NCBI GenBank assembly: GCA_963720675.1
Contig: CAVRGH010000010.1
Span: forward strand, 2,046,001 to 2,110,000
DNA: 64,000 bases
Direction: 5' to 3'
From: JALHSW01 sp963720675
GTDB lineage: Bacteria > Actinomycetota > Acidimicrobiia > IMCC26256 > PALSA-555
Shown here: positions 1-9,070 of the stretch, one piece after another
Layout: every line of letters starts with the position of its first letter
How positions within the stretch are numbered: position 1 is the stretch's first letter
Notes under the pieces: model-generated
Told to the model about the DNA's origin: nothing
Database searches by the model: none
The model's input: only the letters and a program-made list of their open reading frames with translations
Position numbers and translations under genes: made by a program

Positions 1-294
1 GCTGGAAGACCATCCCGACCCGGCGCCGGAGGTGCAGCGGATCGAGCCCGTCGATGTCGTCCCCTCGGAAGCAGACGGTCCCCGACTCGGGGACCTCGAG
101 GCGGTTGCAGCAGCGGAGCAGGGTCGACTTTCCCGACCCCGACGGCCCGACCAGCACCGACACCCCGGCCCCGGGGACCTCGCCGGTCGCGTGGATCAGT
201 CGCGGGTGCTCGGCACCGGCGACGGTGACGTCGTCGAAGGAGAACAGGGGCGGTCCGGAGTCGGCGATGCGGGCATCATCGCACCGAGCGTCAT
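1..294 (-). CDS. ABC transporter ATP-binding protein, N-terminal fragment
   Basis: Only the N-terminal part lies in the window. Reading the minus strand gives a Walker A motif, GPSGSGKSTLL (about 122-148), followed by residues up to the Q-loop (RRRVGMVFQ) at the window edge. The family couples ATP hydrolysis to solute transport. The ATG at 294 overlaps the stop of the upstream membrane protein (ATGA), as do the next two junctions upstream, but the Walker A frame is offset by one base from that ATG. A single-base slip near 253-262 is therefore likely. Substrate unknown. Confidence 0.75.
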
Positions 295-725
295 CCCCCC
301 GGTCCCGACGGGACCGGATCGTCCCGGGGCAGCAGGACCAGGACCAGCACCGCGATGATCGGCGCCAGGAGCAGCCCGCCGAGGATGCCGATCTGGTCGC
401 CGGTCTCGTACCCCTCGATGTTGAACCCGTGGTACAGGACGTGAGGGATCGAGTACACGATCCAGGCGACAGCGGCCGCGATGACGATGTGCCGGGTGAC
501 CCACCACGCGGCGAGCAGCGTCACGACGGCGAGGGCGAGGTTGAGTGCGCCGTAGTCACGCATCAGGTGCTCGTTGTACGGGCCGTCCATGGCGACCCAG
601 TGGCGACCCAACCCGGGGAAGTCGTCGTAGAAGCTGCGGGGCGCGAGCGAGGCCCACACGCCGAACAGCAGCGACTGGGCGGCCAGCACGACCAGCCCGA
701 CTCGAACGAGCGTCCGGGCACTCAT
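291..725 (-). CDS. small integral membrane protein of unknown function
   Basis: A 144-residue protein with about four hydrophobic segments. The first is near residues 5-25, and a long one near the C-terminus (APIIAVLVLVLL) precedes a short polar tail. The start at 725 was chosen because its ATG overlaps the stop of the epimerase gene (ATGA), which is better than the longer reading that begins at 773. It sits between the NAD-epimerase and an ABC ATPase in a translationally coupled run. The loop has a conserved look (FYDDFPG, DGPYNEHL), but I do not recognise a function. Confidence 0.75.
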   Translation of the reverse strand: MSARTLVRVGLVVLAAQSLLFGVWASLAPRSFYDDFPGLGRHWVAMDGPYNEHLMRDYGALNLALAVVTLLAAWWVTRHIVIAAAVAWIVYSIPHVLYHGFNIEGYETGDQIGILGGLLLAPIIAVLVLVLLPRDDPVPSGPGG

Positions 726-1651
726 CGGTCCGCGCCCGCCCGGACCCGCCGGGCCGCCGCGACGCCCGGCCACCCCTCACGGGCGCTCGCGACCGTGGGT
801 CTCCACCCGGTGATCTCCCTGAACCGCCGGTTCGAGACCCGTTGCGACGCGGTGAGGGCTCGCGCGCTCGACCCCGCCACGGCGCGGAGCGCGCCGCCGG
901 GAGTCAGGTGGAGGTGCGGCAGGTCGAAGGCCGCTGCGAACGCGTCGGCGTACTCCCGTCGGGTCAGCGGCTCGTCGTCCACGACGTTGTAGGTCCCGGC
1001 GGGCGCCACCAGCGCGGCCACGACCGCACGCGCCGCGTCCTCCGCGAGGATCGACGAGACGTACGAGTCCGGAGCTCCTGCCGACGGCGCGCCGCGCAGG
1101 CGCGCGAGCCGCAGCGCCTCGTCGGTCGAGCGGCACTCGGCGCCGTAGAACAGGCCGAAGCGCAGCACGACCCCGCGCCCGCCGGCCTCCCGAACCAGGC
1201 GCTCACCCTCGAGCGTCGGCGCGAGCGACTTCATCGAGTGGTCGGGCGCCACCGACTCGTCGATCCACTCGGCGCCGCGGTCCGGGTAGGTGAAGGTGAT
1301 CGACTCCTTCACGAAGGTGTCGATCCCGTGGATCCGGGCAGCCTCGAGGAGGTGCGCGGTCGTCTCGGTGCGGAGGCGGTTGTGGGTCTTCCACGCGCCG
1401 GGCACGCCCATGCGTGACAGCTTCGGCACGTTGGTCGCCAGGTGGACGATCGCGTCGCAACCGGCCACCGCGTCGACGAGCGCGGTGCCGTCGAACACGT
1501 CGACGGTCACCGGCTCCGCGCCGGCCGCGCGCAGTCGATCGGCCTTCACGTCGTCGCGCGCGACGGCACGGACCTCGTGCCCCGCGTCGACGAGCGCGCG
1601 CACCGCGGGTCGCCCGACCACGCCGGTCGCACCGGTCAGGAAGCACTTCAT
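722..1651 (-). CDS. NAD(P)-dependent epimerase/dehydratase family protein
   Basis: A 309-residue short-chain dehydrogenase of the extended type. The N-terminal Rossmann motif GATGVVG (residues 6-12) binds NAD(P), and a conserved DAIVHLA segment follows. The usual YxxxK is not obvious; TFTYPDRG is in the equivalent place, so the catalytic residue assignment is uncertain. The start at 1651 was chosen because it overlaps the Rrf2 stop by 4 bp and begins exactly at the Rossmann strand; the longer reading to 1804 adds arginine-rich sequence typical of read-through. It is probably co-transcribed with the Rrf2 regulator. Confidence 0.85.
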   Translation of the reverse strand: MKCFLTGATGVVGRPAVRALVDAGHEVRAVARDDVKADRLRAAGAEPVTVDVFDGTALVDAVAGCDAIVHLATNVPKLSRMGVPGAWKTHNRLRTETTAHLLEAARIHGIDTFVKESITFTYPDRGAEWIDESVAPDHSMKSLAPTLEGERLVREAGGRGVVLRFGLFYGAECRSTDEALRLARLRGAPSAGAPDSYVSSILAEDAARAVVAALVAPAGTYNVVDDEPLTRREYADAFAAAFDLPHLHLTPGGALRAVAGSSARALTASQRVSNRRFREITGWRPTVASAREGWPGVAAARRVRAGADR

Positions 1652-2136
1652 CGCACTACCTCCCCGAGCCACACGACGCCCTTCTCCAGCGAGGCGCGCG
1701 GTGCTCGTTCCAGGACGTCGCCGAGCAGGTCGGCGATGGTCACGGCACGCAGCTCGGATCGCCACGCATCGTCGGCTCGATCCATCACGACGTGGATCGA
1801 GCACGGCAGCGAGTACTCCCGTGCGGGGACCCGGGTCGGGCCCCGCCGGCGGATCTCGGTGCAGCGGAACGACGGCTCCTCACCGTCGATCGCCTCCACC
1901 ACGTCGAGCACCGTCGTCTCGGCGGCCGGACGGGCGAGGCGAAACCCTCCCCGCGGGCCCGAGACGGACTCGAGCACCTGTCCGCGCACCAGCGCCTGGA
2001 GGTGCTTGGTGAGGTAGGGCGCAGGCACGCCGTGGTACTCGGCGAGCCGGGCTGCGGGAAGCGTCCGTCCGGGCGGGAGCGCCGCGAGCAGCGTGGCGCA
2101 GTGGATCCCCCACTCGACGCCCTCGGCCAGCCGCAT
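1648..2136 (-). CDS. Rrf2 family transcriptional regulator
   Basis: A 162-residue winged-helix regulator of the Rrf2/IscR/NsrR class. The N-terminus (GIHCATLLAALPPGRTLP) and the recognition region AEYHGVPAPYLTKHLQAL are typical, as is the wing SGPRGGFRLARP. Two cysteines near residues 105-125 (FRCTEI and LPCSIH) could be part of a sensing site, but the three-Cys IscR pattern is not complete. It is first in a coupled set with the epimerase, membrane protein and ABC ATPase, and a strong palindrome lies directly upstream, so autoregulation is likely (inference). Confidence 0.88.
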   Translation of the reverse strand: MRLAEGVEWGIHCATLLAALPPGRTLPAARLAEYHGVPAPYLTKHLQALVRGQVLESVSGPRGGFRLARPAAETTVLDVVEAIDGEEPSFRCTEIRRRGPTRVPAREYSLPCSIHVVMDRADDAWRSELRAVTIADLLGDVLERAPRASLEKGVVWLGEVVR

Positions 2137-2151
2137 GACCACGACATTACC

Positions 2152-2175
2152 TATCCTGGATATTCGTTGTCCAGG
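2152..2175. promoter_or_regulatory. nested palindrome upstream of rrf2, probable operator
   Basis: TATCC-T-GGATA is a perfect 11-bp palindrome at 2152-2162. It is nested in a second inverted repeat, CCTGGA (2155-2160) with TCCAGG (2170-2175). It lies 16-39 bp upstream of the Rrf2 start codon, where such regulators usually bind to repress themselves. Confidence 0.55.
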
Positions 2176-2221
2176 TCCGACCCCGGCGGCCGCGTGCGGA
2201 TGCTCGATCCGTTGCGACGGC

Positions 2222-3031
2222 TCAGAGGTGGTCGACGAGCAACGACTGGAGCGACACCCCGAGCGGGCCCTGCTCGTCGTGGAGCGTGGCACGGGCCAGC
2301 CCGACCCCGGCATGCTCGGCCCGGGTCACGGCGTCGAGCCCCACCCACTCGCCGACCGGGTACCGGTGCAGGTGGATCGAGAGGTCGGGGTTGATGAAGA
2401 GGTACTCGCCGCGGGGGAGCGCCGCGCTGACCCCGTTGCCGAAGTCGGCCGCGGCGGCGGCCCGCTGCAGGGGTGAGATCTCCTCGCCGGCGACGATCGG
2501 GACGCGCAGCCGGAACCAGACCGTGCCCGGGCCGGGTTCGGTCCAGGACCCCGCGGCCTGGCGGACGTCGACCGCGGCCCAGAACCCGACGTCGGCGCCC
2601 GACGTGAACTCGATCGCGAACGGGCTGCTCGCCGAGGGGGGCGGGATCTCCGGCGACGGTGGCGCCGGCAGCGGCAGCCCGAGCGCTCCGTCGGTCCGCA
2701 GGCGCAACGCAGTCGCGCGCACCACCTCCACGCCGTCGGCGAGGAGCGACGCCTCGATCCACTGCACCTTCCGCCCGGGGCGGGTGGTCCGCGCCACCGT
2801 CGTGAGCGGTGCGAGCGGAACCGGTCGCAGGAGCTCGATGGTGAGTCGCGCGACGAAGGCAGCCGGACCGGGATCGTGCCGCTCGACGACGCGGGCGAGC
2901 AGCGCGGCCGGTGCACCGCCGTGCATGGCGTGCGCCGACCACGGTCCGCGAGCGAACGCCGTCGGCCGGGCCACGTCGCCGTCGAGCTCGAACACGTGCT
3001 CCGGGAATCGGCTGGGCTCGGACGGCACCAC
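2222..3031 (-). CDS. acyl-CoA thioesterase family protein (TesB-like, double hot-dog)
   Basis: About 269 residues, the usual length of a two-hot-dog thioesterase. The N-terminal half has the segment WSAHAMHGGAPAALLAR, the HGG turn typical of 4HBT_3/TesB-like proteins. The C-terminal half has DLSIHLHRYPVGEWVGLD and ends GPLGVSLQSLLVDHL, also typical. It would hydrolyse acyl-CoA to free acid and CoA in the cytosol. GTG starts at 3031 or 3028 are both possible; a longer reading reaches into the divergent gene at 3097 and is unlikely. Substrate cannot be read. Confidence 0.8.
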   Translation of the reverse strand: MVPSEPSRFPEHVFELDGDVARPTAFARGPWSAHAMHGGAPAALLARVVERHDPGPAAFVARLTIELLRPVPLAPLTTVARTTRPGRKVQWIEASLLADGVEVVRATALRLRTDGALGLPLPAPPSPEIPPPSASSPFAIEFTSGADVGFWAAVDVRQAAGSWTEPGPGTVWFRLRVPIVAGEEISPLQRAAAAADFGNGVSAALPRGEYLFINPDLSIHLHRYPVGEWVGLDAVTRAEHAGVGLARATLHDEQGPLGVSLQSLLVDHL

Positions 3032-3096
3032 GATCGCCGAGCGTAGGCTCCGTCCAGCACCGCAGCAGCCTGCGGGCACGACGGTCTGGGGACGAC

Positions 3097-3543
3097 ATGG
3101 CATTCGATCGCGCCGAGGTCGACGCGGAGTTCCAGAAGTACGTGGCACGGGGCACCACGAACGACTGGAGCGCCTGGGCCGATCAGTTCACGGAGGACGC
3201 TCGGTACGTCGAGCACGAGATGGGCACGATGCACGGGCGCGAGGCGATCCGGGAGTGGATCGTCGCCACGATGGGCTCCGTCTCGGGGATGAGCTTCCCG
3301 ATCGAGTGGTACATGATCGACGGCAACCGCGTCGTCGCGTACTGCTGGAACGTCTTCGACCCGCTGCCGGGGATGAGCGGTGAGTACAAGTTCGCGGTCG
3401 CGGTGGTCCTGGAGTACGCCGGGAACGGACTCTGGTCGCTCGAAGAGGACATCTACAACGCGAAGGAGACCGACGAGGTGCTCGCGCGGTTCCTCGCGGA
3501 CGCGGCCGAGGCCGGCCACGCTCTCGCGCCGCCTCCCACCTGA
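3097..3543 (+). CDS. SnoaL/NTF2-like domain protein
   Basis: A 148-residue cone-shaped alpha+beta (NTF2-like) protein. The early segment NDWSAWADQFTEDARYVEH and the later REAIREWI and SLEEDIYNA match the SnoaL-like pattern of a small ligand-binding or isomerase fold. The ATG at 3097 begins at the first conserved helix and leaves about 65 bp to the divergent thioesterase. Function is not determined by family membership. Confidence 0.7.
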   Translation: MAFDRAEVDAEFQKYVARGTTNDWSAWADQFTEDARYVEHEMGTMHGREAIREWIVATMGSVSGMSFPIEWYMIDGNRVVAYCWNVFDPLPGMSGEYKFAVAVVLEYAGNGLWSLEEDIYNAKETDEVLARFLADAAEAGHALAPPPT

Positions 3544-3645
3544 TCGGCGCGACCTGATCGGGGCGACCCGATCGCGTTCCTCCGGGAACCGGAGCACCTC
3601 GGGATGCGTCAAAGATCCTCGAGAACCCCGGTCCCTGGAGGAACC

Positions 3646-4383
3646 ATGCGAACGTGGCAACGAACCGCACTGATGGCGCTGCTGGTCGGCACGACGGCGC
3701 TCGCGTCGAGTGGCGCGGCGCACGCGCAGGTGCGTCGTCAGGCCGACGACGCCACGGAGCGCGTGCGCACGATCGATGTCGTCGGCACCGGTCAGGTCCG
3801 AGGGACGCCCGACGTCCTCTCCCTCACCCTCGGGGTCGGCACGCGCGACAAGAGCGCGGGAGCGGCGCTCACGCACAACAGCGAGCTCACCAGCGGGCTC
3901 ATCGGCGTGCTGCGGGACGCGGGGGTCGACGAGAAGGACATCCGGACCGCGAACTTCTCCATCTCGCCCGTCTATGACGACGACCACGAGAACGTGATCG
4001 GCTACGGCGTCAGCAACTCGGTCGACGTGCAGATCCGCGACCTGGGAAAGGCCGGCCGGATCATCGACGCCGCGGCGGAGGCAGCCGGTGACGAGATCGT
4101 CGTGAACAGCCTCTCCTTCTCGTTCGACGACAACAGCGACCTCGTCGCGCAGGCCCGCGCCGAAGCAGTGAAGCGGGCCCGGTCGCAGGCCGAGCAGCTC
4201 GCGAAGGCTGCCGGTGTCGAGCTGGGCGACGTCCTCACGATGAGCGAGTCCACCTCCTCCGAGGGTCCGGTCATCGACGCCACGCCGACGGCCGGCAGCG
4301 CGGAGGACGCCGGCCGGGTACCGATCCAGCCCGGGTCCGAGAGCCTGACCGTCCAGGTGAGCATGTCGTTCAGGATCGGCTGA
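3646..4383 (+). CDS. SIMPL domain (DUF541) secreted protein
   Basis: A 245-residue exported protein. The N-terminus is a signal peptide (basic MRTWQR, a hydrophobic stretch, then AHA-Q). The mature part carries the SIMPL/BP26 features: IDVVGTGQVRGTPDVLSLTLGV, alternating strands, and the conserved C-terminal region with AVKRARSQAEQLAKAAGV. An AGGAGG-like site (GGAGG at 3637-3641) precedes ATG 3646 and decides the start over 3604. Family members form periplasmic or surface channel-like oligomers; the exact role here is unknown. Confidence 0.85.
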   Translation: MRTWQRTALMALLVGTTALASSGAAHAQVRRQADDATERVRTIDVVGTGQVRGTPDVLSLTLGVGTRDKSAGAALTHNSELTSGLIGVLRDAGVDEKDIRTANFSISPVYDDDHENVIGYGVSNSVDVQIRDLGKAGRIIDAAAEAAGDEIVVNSLSFSFDDNSDLVAQARAEAVKRARSQAEQLAKAAGVELGDVLTMSESTSSEGPVIDATPTAGSAEDAGRVPIQPGSESLTVQVSMSFRIG

Positions 4384-4421
4384 CCCGGCTCCGGACGGCC
4401 CGCGGTCGGTACGGTGGCGCC

Positions 4422-5201
4422 ATGAGCGACGTCGTGCTCGTCGAGACGGCCGACCGGGTCTGCACCGTCACCCTCCATCGACCCGAGGCCCGGAACGCAC
4501 TGAACACCGAGCTGCACCGGGCCTCGGCCGCGGCGCTGGCAGCCGCGGAGGACGATCCCGAGGTCGACGTCGTCGTGCTGACCGGCAGCGACCCGGCCTT
4601 CTGCGCCGGGCTCGACCTCAAGGAGCTCGGGGAAGGCGGCGCGAACCTCACGGGTGGACGCGGTGACGACGACGCGCGCTGGACCAACCCCATCCAGGCG
4701 GTCTGGGACATGACCACCCCGGTGATCGGCGCGATCAACGGTGCGTGCATCACCGGCGGGTTCGAGCTCGCACTGGGCTGCGACTTCATGGTCGCGTCCG
4801 AGCGCGCGTTCTTCGGTGACACGCACGCTCGGGTCGGCGTCAGTCCCGGTGGCGGCATGAGCGTCTACCTCCCGATGGCGGTCGGGCTGCGCCACGCGAA
4901 GGAGATGAGCCTCACGGGCAACTTCGTCGACGCGACCGAGGCCGAGCGCATCGGGCTCGTGAACCACGTCGTCCCGCACGAGGACCTGCTCGACGCGGCC
5001 CGATCGCTCGCCGCGGACATCGCGGGGAACGACGGGCCGACCGTGCGCCACCTCAAGAAGCTGTACGACCACAACGCGGCGCTGCCGGCCGGCGAAGCGA
5101 TCGCGCACGAACAAGCGGTGTTCCGTGCGTACCGCGTCGACTTCGACGAGGTCGAGCGGCGCCGCGCCGCCGTCGTGGACCGCGGTCGCGCCCAGCGCTG
5201 A
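4422..5201 (+). CDS. enoyl-CoA hydratase/isomerase family protein
   Basis: A 259-residue crotonase-fold protein of normal length. HRPEARNALN near the start and the oxyanion-hole segment GSDPAFCAGLDLKELG and INGACITGGFELALGCDFMVAS are diagnostic. The glutamate of the usual second catalytic pair is replaced in the region TRARVGVSPGGGMS-like (THARVGVSPGGG), so the exact reaction (hydration, isomerization or other) is not certain. It acts on acyl-CoA in the cytosol, probably in fatty-acid or amino-acid breakdown. Confidence 0.85.
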   Translation: MSDVVLVETADRVCTVTLHRPEARNALNTELHRASAAALAAAEDDPEVDVVVLTGSDPAFCAGLDLKELGEGGANLTGGRGDDDARWTNPIQAVWDMTTPVIGAINGACITGGFELALGCDFMVASERAFFGDTHARVGVSPGGGMSVYLPMAVGLRHAKEMSLTGNFVDATEAERIGLVNHVVPHEDLLDAARSLAADIAGNDGPTVRHLKKLYDHNAALPAGEAIAHEQAVFRAYRVDFDEVERRRAAVVDRGRAQR

Positions 5202-5236
5202 ACGCCCCCTCCGGGGCGCGAGACTGGCGACTACCC

Positions 5237-6670
5237 ATGCTCTTTCCCACCGTCACCTTCGCGATCTTCTTCATGATCGTCCTGCCGGTGAGCTGGGTGC
5301 TCATGCCCCGGCGGCGCCGCTGGAAGATCTTCATGCTCGGCGCGTCCTACTTCTTCTACGGGTACTGGAACTGGCGCTTCCTCTTCCTGATCGCGGCGTC
5401 GACGATCGCGAACCAGCTGTTCGCGAAGGCCGTGCAGCGCGCGGACTCCGAGGGGAAGAAGCGACTGATCGTCGCGGGCGCGGTCGTCGCCAACCTCGGC
5501 GTGCTCGGGTACTTCAAGTACTACGACTTCTTCGTCAGCAACGCGACGAACACGCTCGACCGGATCGGGCTGCACGTCTCGCCCGAGCTCATCAGCGTGG
5601 CGCTGCCGGTGGGCATCTCGTTCTTCACGTTCCAGGCTCTCAGCTACGTCATCGACACCTACCGCGGCACCTTCGAACCCGGGCGCCTCATCGACTTCGC
5701 CGTGTTCCTCTCGTTCTTCCCGCACGTGGTCGCGGGTCCGATCGTGCGCCCGGCCGAGTTCATGCCTCAGCTCAAGGAGCGCCACGACCCTCGCCACGTC
5801 GACTCGAGTCGGGCGTTCTTCCTCATCACGATCGGCATGTTCAAGAAGGTGGTGCTCGCGAACGTCCTCGCGACCCAGATCGTGGACACCGTGTTCGCGT
5901 CGCCCAACACCCACTCGAGCCTCGAGGTCCTGGTGGGGATCGTCGGATACGCGGTGCAGATCTACTGCGACTTCAGCGGCTACACCGACATCGCCATCGG
6001 GCTCGCCCTCCTCCTCGGCTTCCGCTTCCCCCAGAACTTCGACAGTCCCTACGCGTCGACGTCGATCCAGGACTTCTGGCGCCGATGGCACATGACGCTC
6101 TCGCGTTGGCTGCGCGACTACCTCTACGTGCCGCTCGGCGGGAACCGCGCCGGCAAGTGGCGCACGTACCTCAACTTGATGCTGACGATGGTCATCGGCG
6201 GCCTGTGGCACGGCGCCGCCTGGACCTTCGCCGTCTGGGGCGCGATCCACGGTGCGTTCCTCTGCATCGAGCACTATCGGCGGACCCGGCGCGAGACACG
6301 CGGGCTGCCCGACCCGCCCGACACCCGCGGTCGACGGGTCGCGGCCCGGACGATCACGTTCGTGATCGTGTGCTTCGCCTGGGTGTTCTTCCGGGCCGAG
6401 TCGTTCGCCAACGCCGAGGAGATCCTCGCCCGGCTGTTCGATCCCGCCTACTGGTTCGACCCGTCCCCGCTCGTCACCGTGGGCGTGCTCCTGGCCATCG
6501 CCGCCGGGATCCTCGAGCAATACGTCCCGCGCGAGATCTGGGGCCGGCTCATGGCAAGGTTCTCAGGGCTCGCACCGGTCGTGCAGGGCCTGATGCTCGG
6601 CGTCTCGCTCCTCGTCATCAACACGATGGGGCCGCGAGGCGTCGCCCCGTTCATCTACTTCCGGTTCTAG
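5237..6670 (+). CDS. MBOAT family O-acyltransferase (AlgI-like)
   Basis: A 477-residue polytopic membrane protein. It has the AlgI/DltB-class signatures SIQDFWRRWHMTLSRWLRDY and GLWHGAAWTFAVWG, the latter with the conserved catalytic histidine. Such enzymes transfer acyl (often acetyl) groups across the membrane to exopolysaccharide or another cell-envelope acceptor. It is followed after 19 bp by an SGNH/DUF459 protein, a pairing seen in alginate and cell-wall O-acetylation systems, so the two very likely work together. Acceptor unknown. Confidence 0.9.
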   Translation: MLFPTVTFAIFFMIVLPVSWVLMPRRRRWKIFMLGASYFFYGYWNWRFLFLIAASTIANQLFAKAVQRADSEGKKRLIVAGAVVANLGVLGYFKYYDFFVSNATNTLDRIGLHVSPELISVALPVGISFFTFQALSYVIDTYRGTFEPGRLIDFAVFLSFFPHVVAGPIVRPAEFMPQLKERHDPRHVDSSRAFFLITIGMFKKVVLANVLATQIVDTVFASPNTHSSLEVLVGIVGYAVQIYCDFSGYTDIAIGLALLLGFRFPQNFDSPYASTSIQDFWRRWHMTLSRWLRDYLYVPLGGNRAGKWRTYLNLMLTMVIGGLWHGAAWTFAVWGAIHGAFLCIEHYRRTRRETRGLPDPPDTRGRRVAARTITFVIVCFAWVFFRAESFANAEEILARLFDPAYWFDPSPLVTVGVLLAIAAGILEQYVPREIWGRLMARFSGLAPVVQGLMLGVSLLVINTMGPRGVAPFIYFRF

Positions 6671-6689
6671 TCCCCGACCCAGAGTCCTC

Positions 6690-7811
6690 ATGACCGACAC
6701 CCCCACCCGATCCCAGCGGCAACGGGAGCAGCGACACATCGGCGACCCGCCGCGCCGCACGATGCCCGTCGGGCACGTGCTCGTGGCGATGGTCGTCGCG
6801 CTCGTCGTGGGCTCGCTGCTGAATGCGCCGGGGATCTACAAGACCGCACTGGGTCAGGACGTCGGGTTCAAGCGCGACGTCGCGACGTTCTTCGCCGAGC
6901 CGCTCGCCGACGTCAGCAACGCGCTCTTCCTCGACCGCCCACGCGCCGCGCTCCAGTGGGCGATCGGTCGCGACGGCGACGACGACGTCGACCTCACGTT
7001 GCCGAGCCCGACGATCTCCGCCGAAGGCGACACGCCGCCGGCGCCGCCGCCGAAGCAGGCCTTCTCCCCCGACCACCAGCTGTCGATGTACGTCACCGGC
7101 GACTCGCTCTCGATCACCCCCGGCGAGTCGATCGTGAACCAGGGGCTGGCGACCGGTGTGATCGGGCTCCTGGGCCCGGTCGACGGCCACGTGGCGACCG
7201 GGCTCGCGCGCCCGGAGGTCTTCAACTGGCCCGGGTACCTCGCTTCGGTGCTCCCGCCCCTGAACGCGGGTGCCGTCGTCCTCACCATCGGTTCGAACGA
7301 CGACCAGTCGCTCACCGGCGAGGGCGGCACCGGCCCGTTCGGTTCGCCCGAGTGGCAGACCGAGTACCGACGCCGCGTCGGCGGCCTCATGGACCAGGTC
7401 ACCGCCGGCGGTACGACGCTCTTCTGGGTCGGGATCCCGCCGATGCGCAACACCGAGCGCTTCGACACGCGCTACAAGCTGATCAACGAGATCCTGAAGA
7501 CCGAAGCCGAGAAGCGCCCGGGCAAGGTGGTGTTCGTCGACATCGAGTCGGTGCTGTCCCCCTTCGGCGGCGGGTACGCCGACTACCTCGAGAACCCCGA
7601 CGGCACCGTGGTGCAGGTGCGCGCCGGGGACGGGATCCACTTCACCCGGGCCGGCGGTGACCGGATCGCCGCCGCGGTCATCGCCGCCTTCTCCGAGACC
7701 TTCGACCTCGACTCGTGGAAGACCGCGCCGTCGACGACGACTCCCACCACCGCTCCCGCCACGCCCACGACGAAGCAGAACACCGGGACGAGGGCGAAGG
7801 AGGGCAAGTAG
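6690..7811 (+). CDS. membrane-anchored SGNH/GDSL hydrolase (DUF459-like)
   Basis: A 373-residue protein with an N-terminal basic stretch, one transmembrane helix (VLVAMVVALVVGSLLNAP, about residues 30-48) and an extracytoplasmic SGNH domain. Visible blocks are YVTGDSLS (block I serine), IGSNDDQSL (Gly/Asn block) and GDGIHFTRAGGDRIA (block V Asp-x-x-His). The C-terminus is a Thr/Pro-rich tail. Directly downstream of the MBOAT gene, it probably completes O-acylation of an envelope polymer. Confidence 0.87.
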   Translation: MTDTPTRSQRQREQRHIGDPPRRTMPVGHVLVAMVVALVVGSLLNAPGIYKTALGQDVGFKRDVATFFAEPLADVSNALFLDRPRAALQWAIGRDGDDDVDLTLPSPTISAEGDTPPAPPPKQAFSPDHQLSMYVTGDSLSITPGESIVNQGLATGVIGLLGPVDGHVATGLARPEVFNWPGYLASVLPPLNAGAVVLTIGSNDDQSLTGEGGTGPFGSPEWQTEYRRRVGGLMDQVTAGGTTLFWVGIPPMRNTERFDTRYKLINEILKTEAEKRPGKVVFVDIESVLSPFGGGYADYLENPDGTVVQVRAGDGIHFTRAGGDRIAAAVIAAFSETFDLDSWKTAPSTTTPTTAPATPTTKQNTGTRAKEGK

Positions 7812-7823
7812 CGTTTCGCGGTG

Positions 7824-9017
7824 ATGGACCTCACGCCGCTGATCCAGCCCGCCGACACGAAGCTGCTGCTCGTCGTCCTCGACGGCCTCGGCGGCTACGC
7901 CGACGCCGAGCACGGGACCGAGCTCGAGGAGGCGACCACCCCGAACCTCGACGCGCTCGCAGCCGAGGGCACTTCGGGACTGTGCGAGCCGGTCGGCCCC
8001 GGGATCACGCCGGGCTCCGGCCCGGGACACCTCGGGCTGTTCGGGTACGACCCCGAGGTGTTCGAGCTCGGGCGCGGCGCGCTCTCCGCAGCCGGCCTCG
8101 ACGTCGAGGTGCACGCCGGTGACGTCGCCGCGCGCGGCAACCTCTGCACGCTCGCCGCCGACGGGACGATCACCGACCGACGCGCCGGACGCATCCCCGA
8201 CGACGAAGCGCGCGTCATCGTCGAGAAGCTGCAGGCCGGCGTGCACATCGACGGTGTCGAGACCGTGTTCCGACACGAGCGCGAGCACCGCTGCCTCGTG
8301 GTGCTGCGCGGTGACGGGCTCGACCCGCACCTCGGTGACACCGACCCCCAGCACACGGGGGTCCCACCGCTCGAACCCGAGCCCCACATCCCGGAGGCCA
8401 AGCGAGCGGCGGAAGTCGTCAGCGAGCTCGCGGCCCAGGTCGGCACGATCTTGGCGCACGAGCCGCGCGCGAACGGGTTGTTGCTGCGCGGCTTCGACAC
8501 CCACCGTGAGCTCCCGCAATACCGAGAGCGCTACGGGCTGCGCGCCGCGGCTGTCGCGATCTACCCGATGTACCGCGGGATCGCGCGCCTCCTGGGGATG
8601 GACGTGCTCGGCACGCCCGCGAACCTCGACGACCAGGTCGCGATCGTCCGCGACGTGTGGGACGACTACGACTACTTCTTCTTCCACCACAAGGGCACCG
8701 ACTCGGCCGGTGAGGACGGCGACCGTCCGAGGAAGATCGCGGCCATCGAGGCACTCGACGCGATCGTCCCGCAGCTGCGCGCCCTCGGGCCCGACGTGAT
8801 CGCGGTGACCGGCGACCACTCGACACCGAGCCAGATGGCCGCGCACTCCTGGCACCCCGTACCGACCCTGCTCTGGAGCGAGCGGTGCGGACGCGACTCG
8901 GTGGAGCGCTACGGCGAGCGCTGGGTCCGGCACGGCGATCTCGGCATCCGGCCGATGAAGGACCTCATGGCGTTCATGCTCGCGAACGGCGGGCGGCTCC
9001 AGAAGTACGGCGCCTGA
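7824..9017 (+). CDS. apgM: 2,3-bisphosphoglycerate-independent phosphoglycerate mutase, archaeal type
   Basis: A 397-residue alkaline-phosphatase-superfamily enzyme that interconverts 3- and 2-phosphoglycerate in glycolysis. Evidence: metal-binding DGLGGYAD at the N-terminus, GITPGSGPGHLGLFGYDPE (nucleophile serine region), FHHKGTDSAGEDGD and TGDHSTPS metal ligands. Length matches the ApgM family and not the longer GpmI. A GTG one codon upstream (7821) is an alternative start. It begins 12 bp after the SGNH gene. Confidence 0.88.
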   Translation: MDLTPLIQPADTKLLLVVLDGLGGYADAEHGTELEEATTPNLDALAAEGTSGLCEPVGPGITPGSGPGHLGLFGYDPEVFELGRGALSAAGLDVEVHAGDVAARGNLCTLAADGTITDRRAGRIPDDEARVIVEKLQAGVHIDGVETVFRHEREHRCLVVLRGDGLDPHLGDTDPQHTGVPPLEPEPHIPEAKRAAEVVSELAAQVGTILAHEPRANGLLLRGFDTHRELPQYRERYGLRAAAVAIYPMYRGIARLLGMDVLGTPANLDDQVAIVRDVWDDYDYFFFHHKGTDSAGEDGDRPRKIAAIEALDAIVPQLRALGPDVIAVTGDHSTPSQMAAHSWHPVPTLLWSERCGRDSVERYGERWVRHGDLGIRPMKDLMAFMLANGGRLQKYGA

Positions 9018-9070
9018 TCCGCTCGCCGCTCGGCGAGCACAGGCACGGCGACACCGGTCGGGGGGACAGG

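Noticed and set aside
6651..8933. A 760-codon minus-strand open frame across the SGNH and apgM genes
   Set aside because: Its translation is Arg/Val/Asp-rich and non-globular, and clear genes with full motifs occupy the other strand; long shadow frames are common at this GC content.
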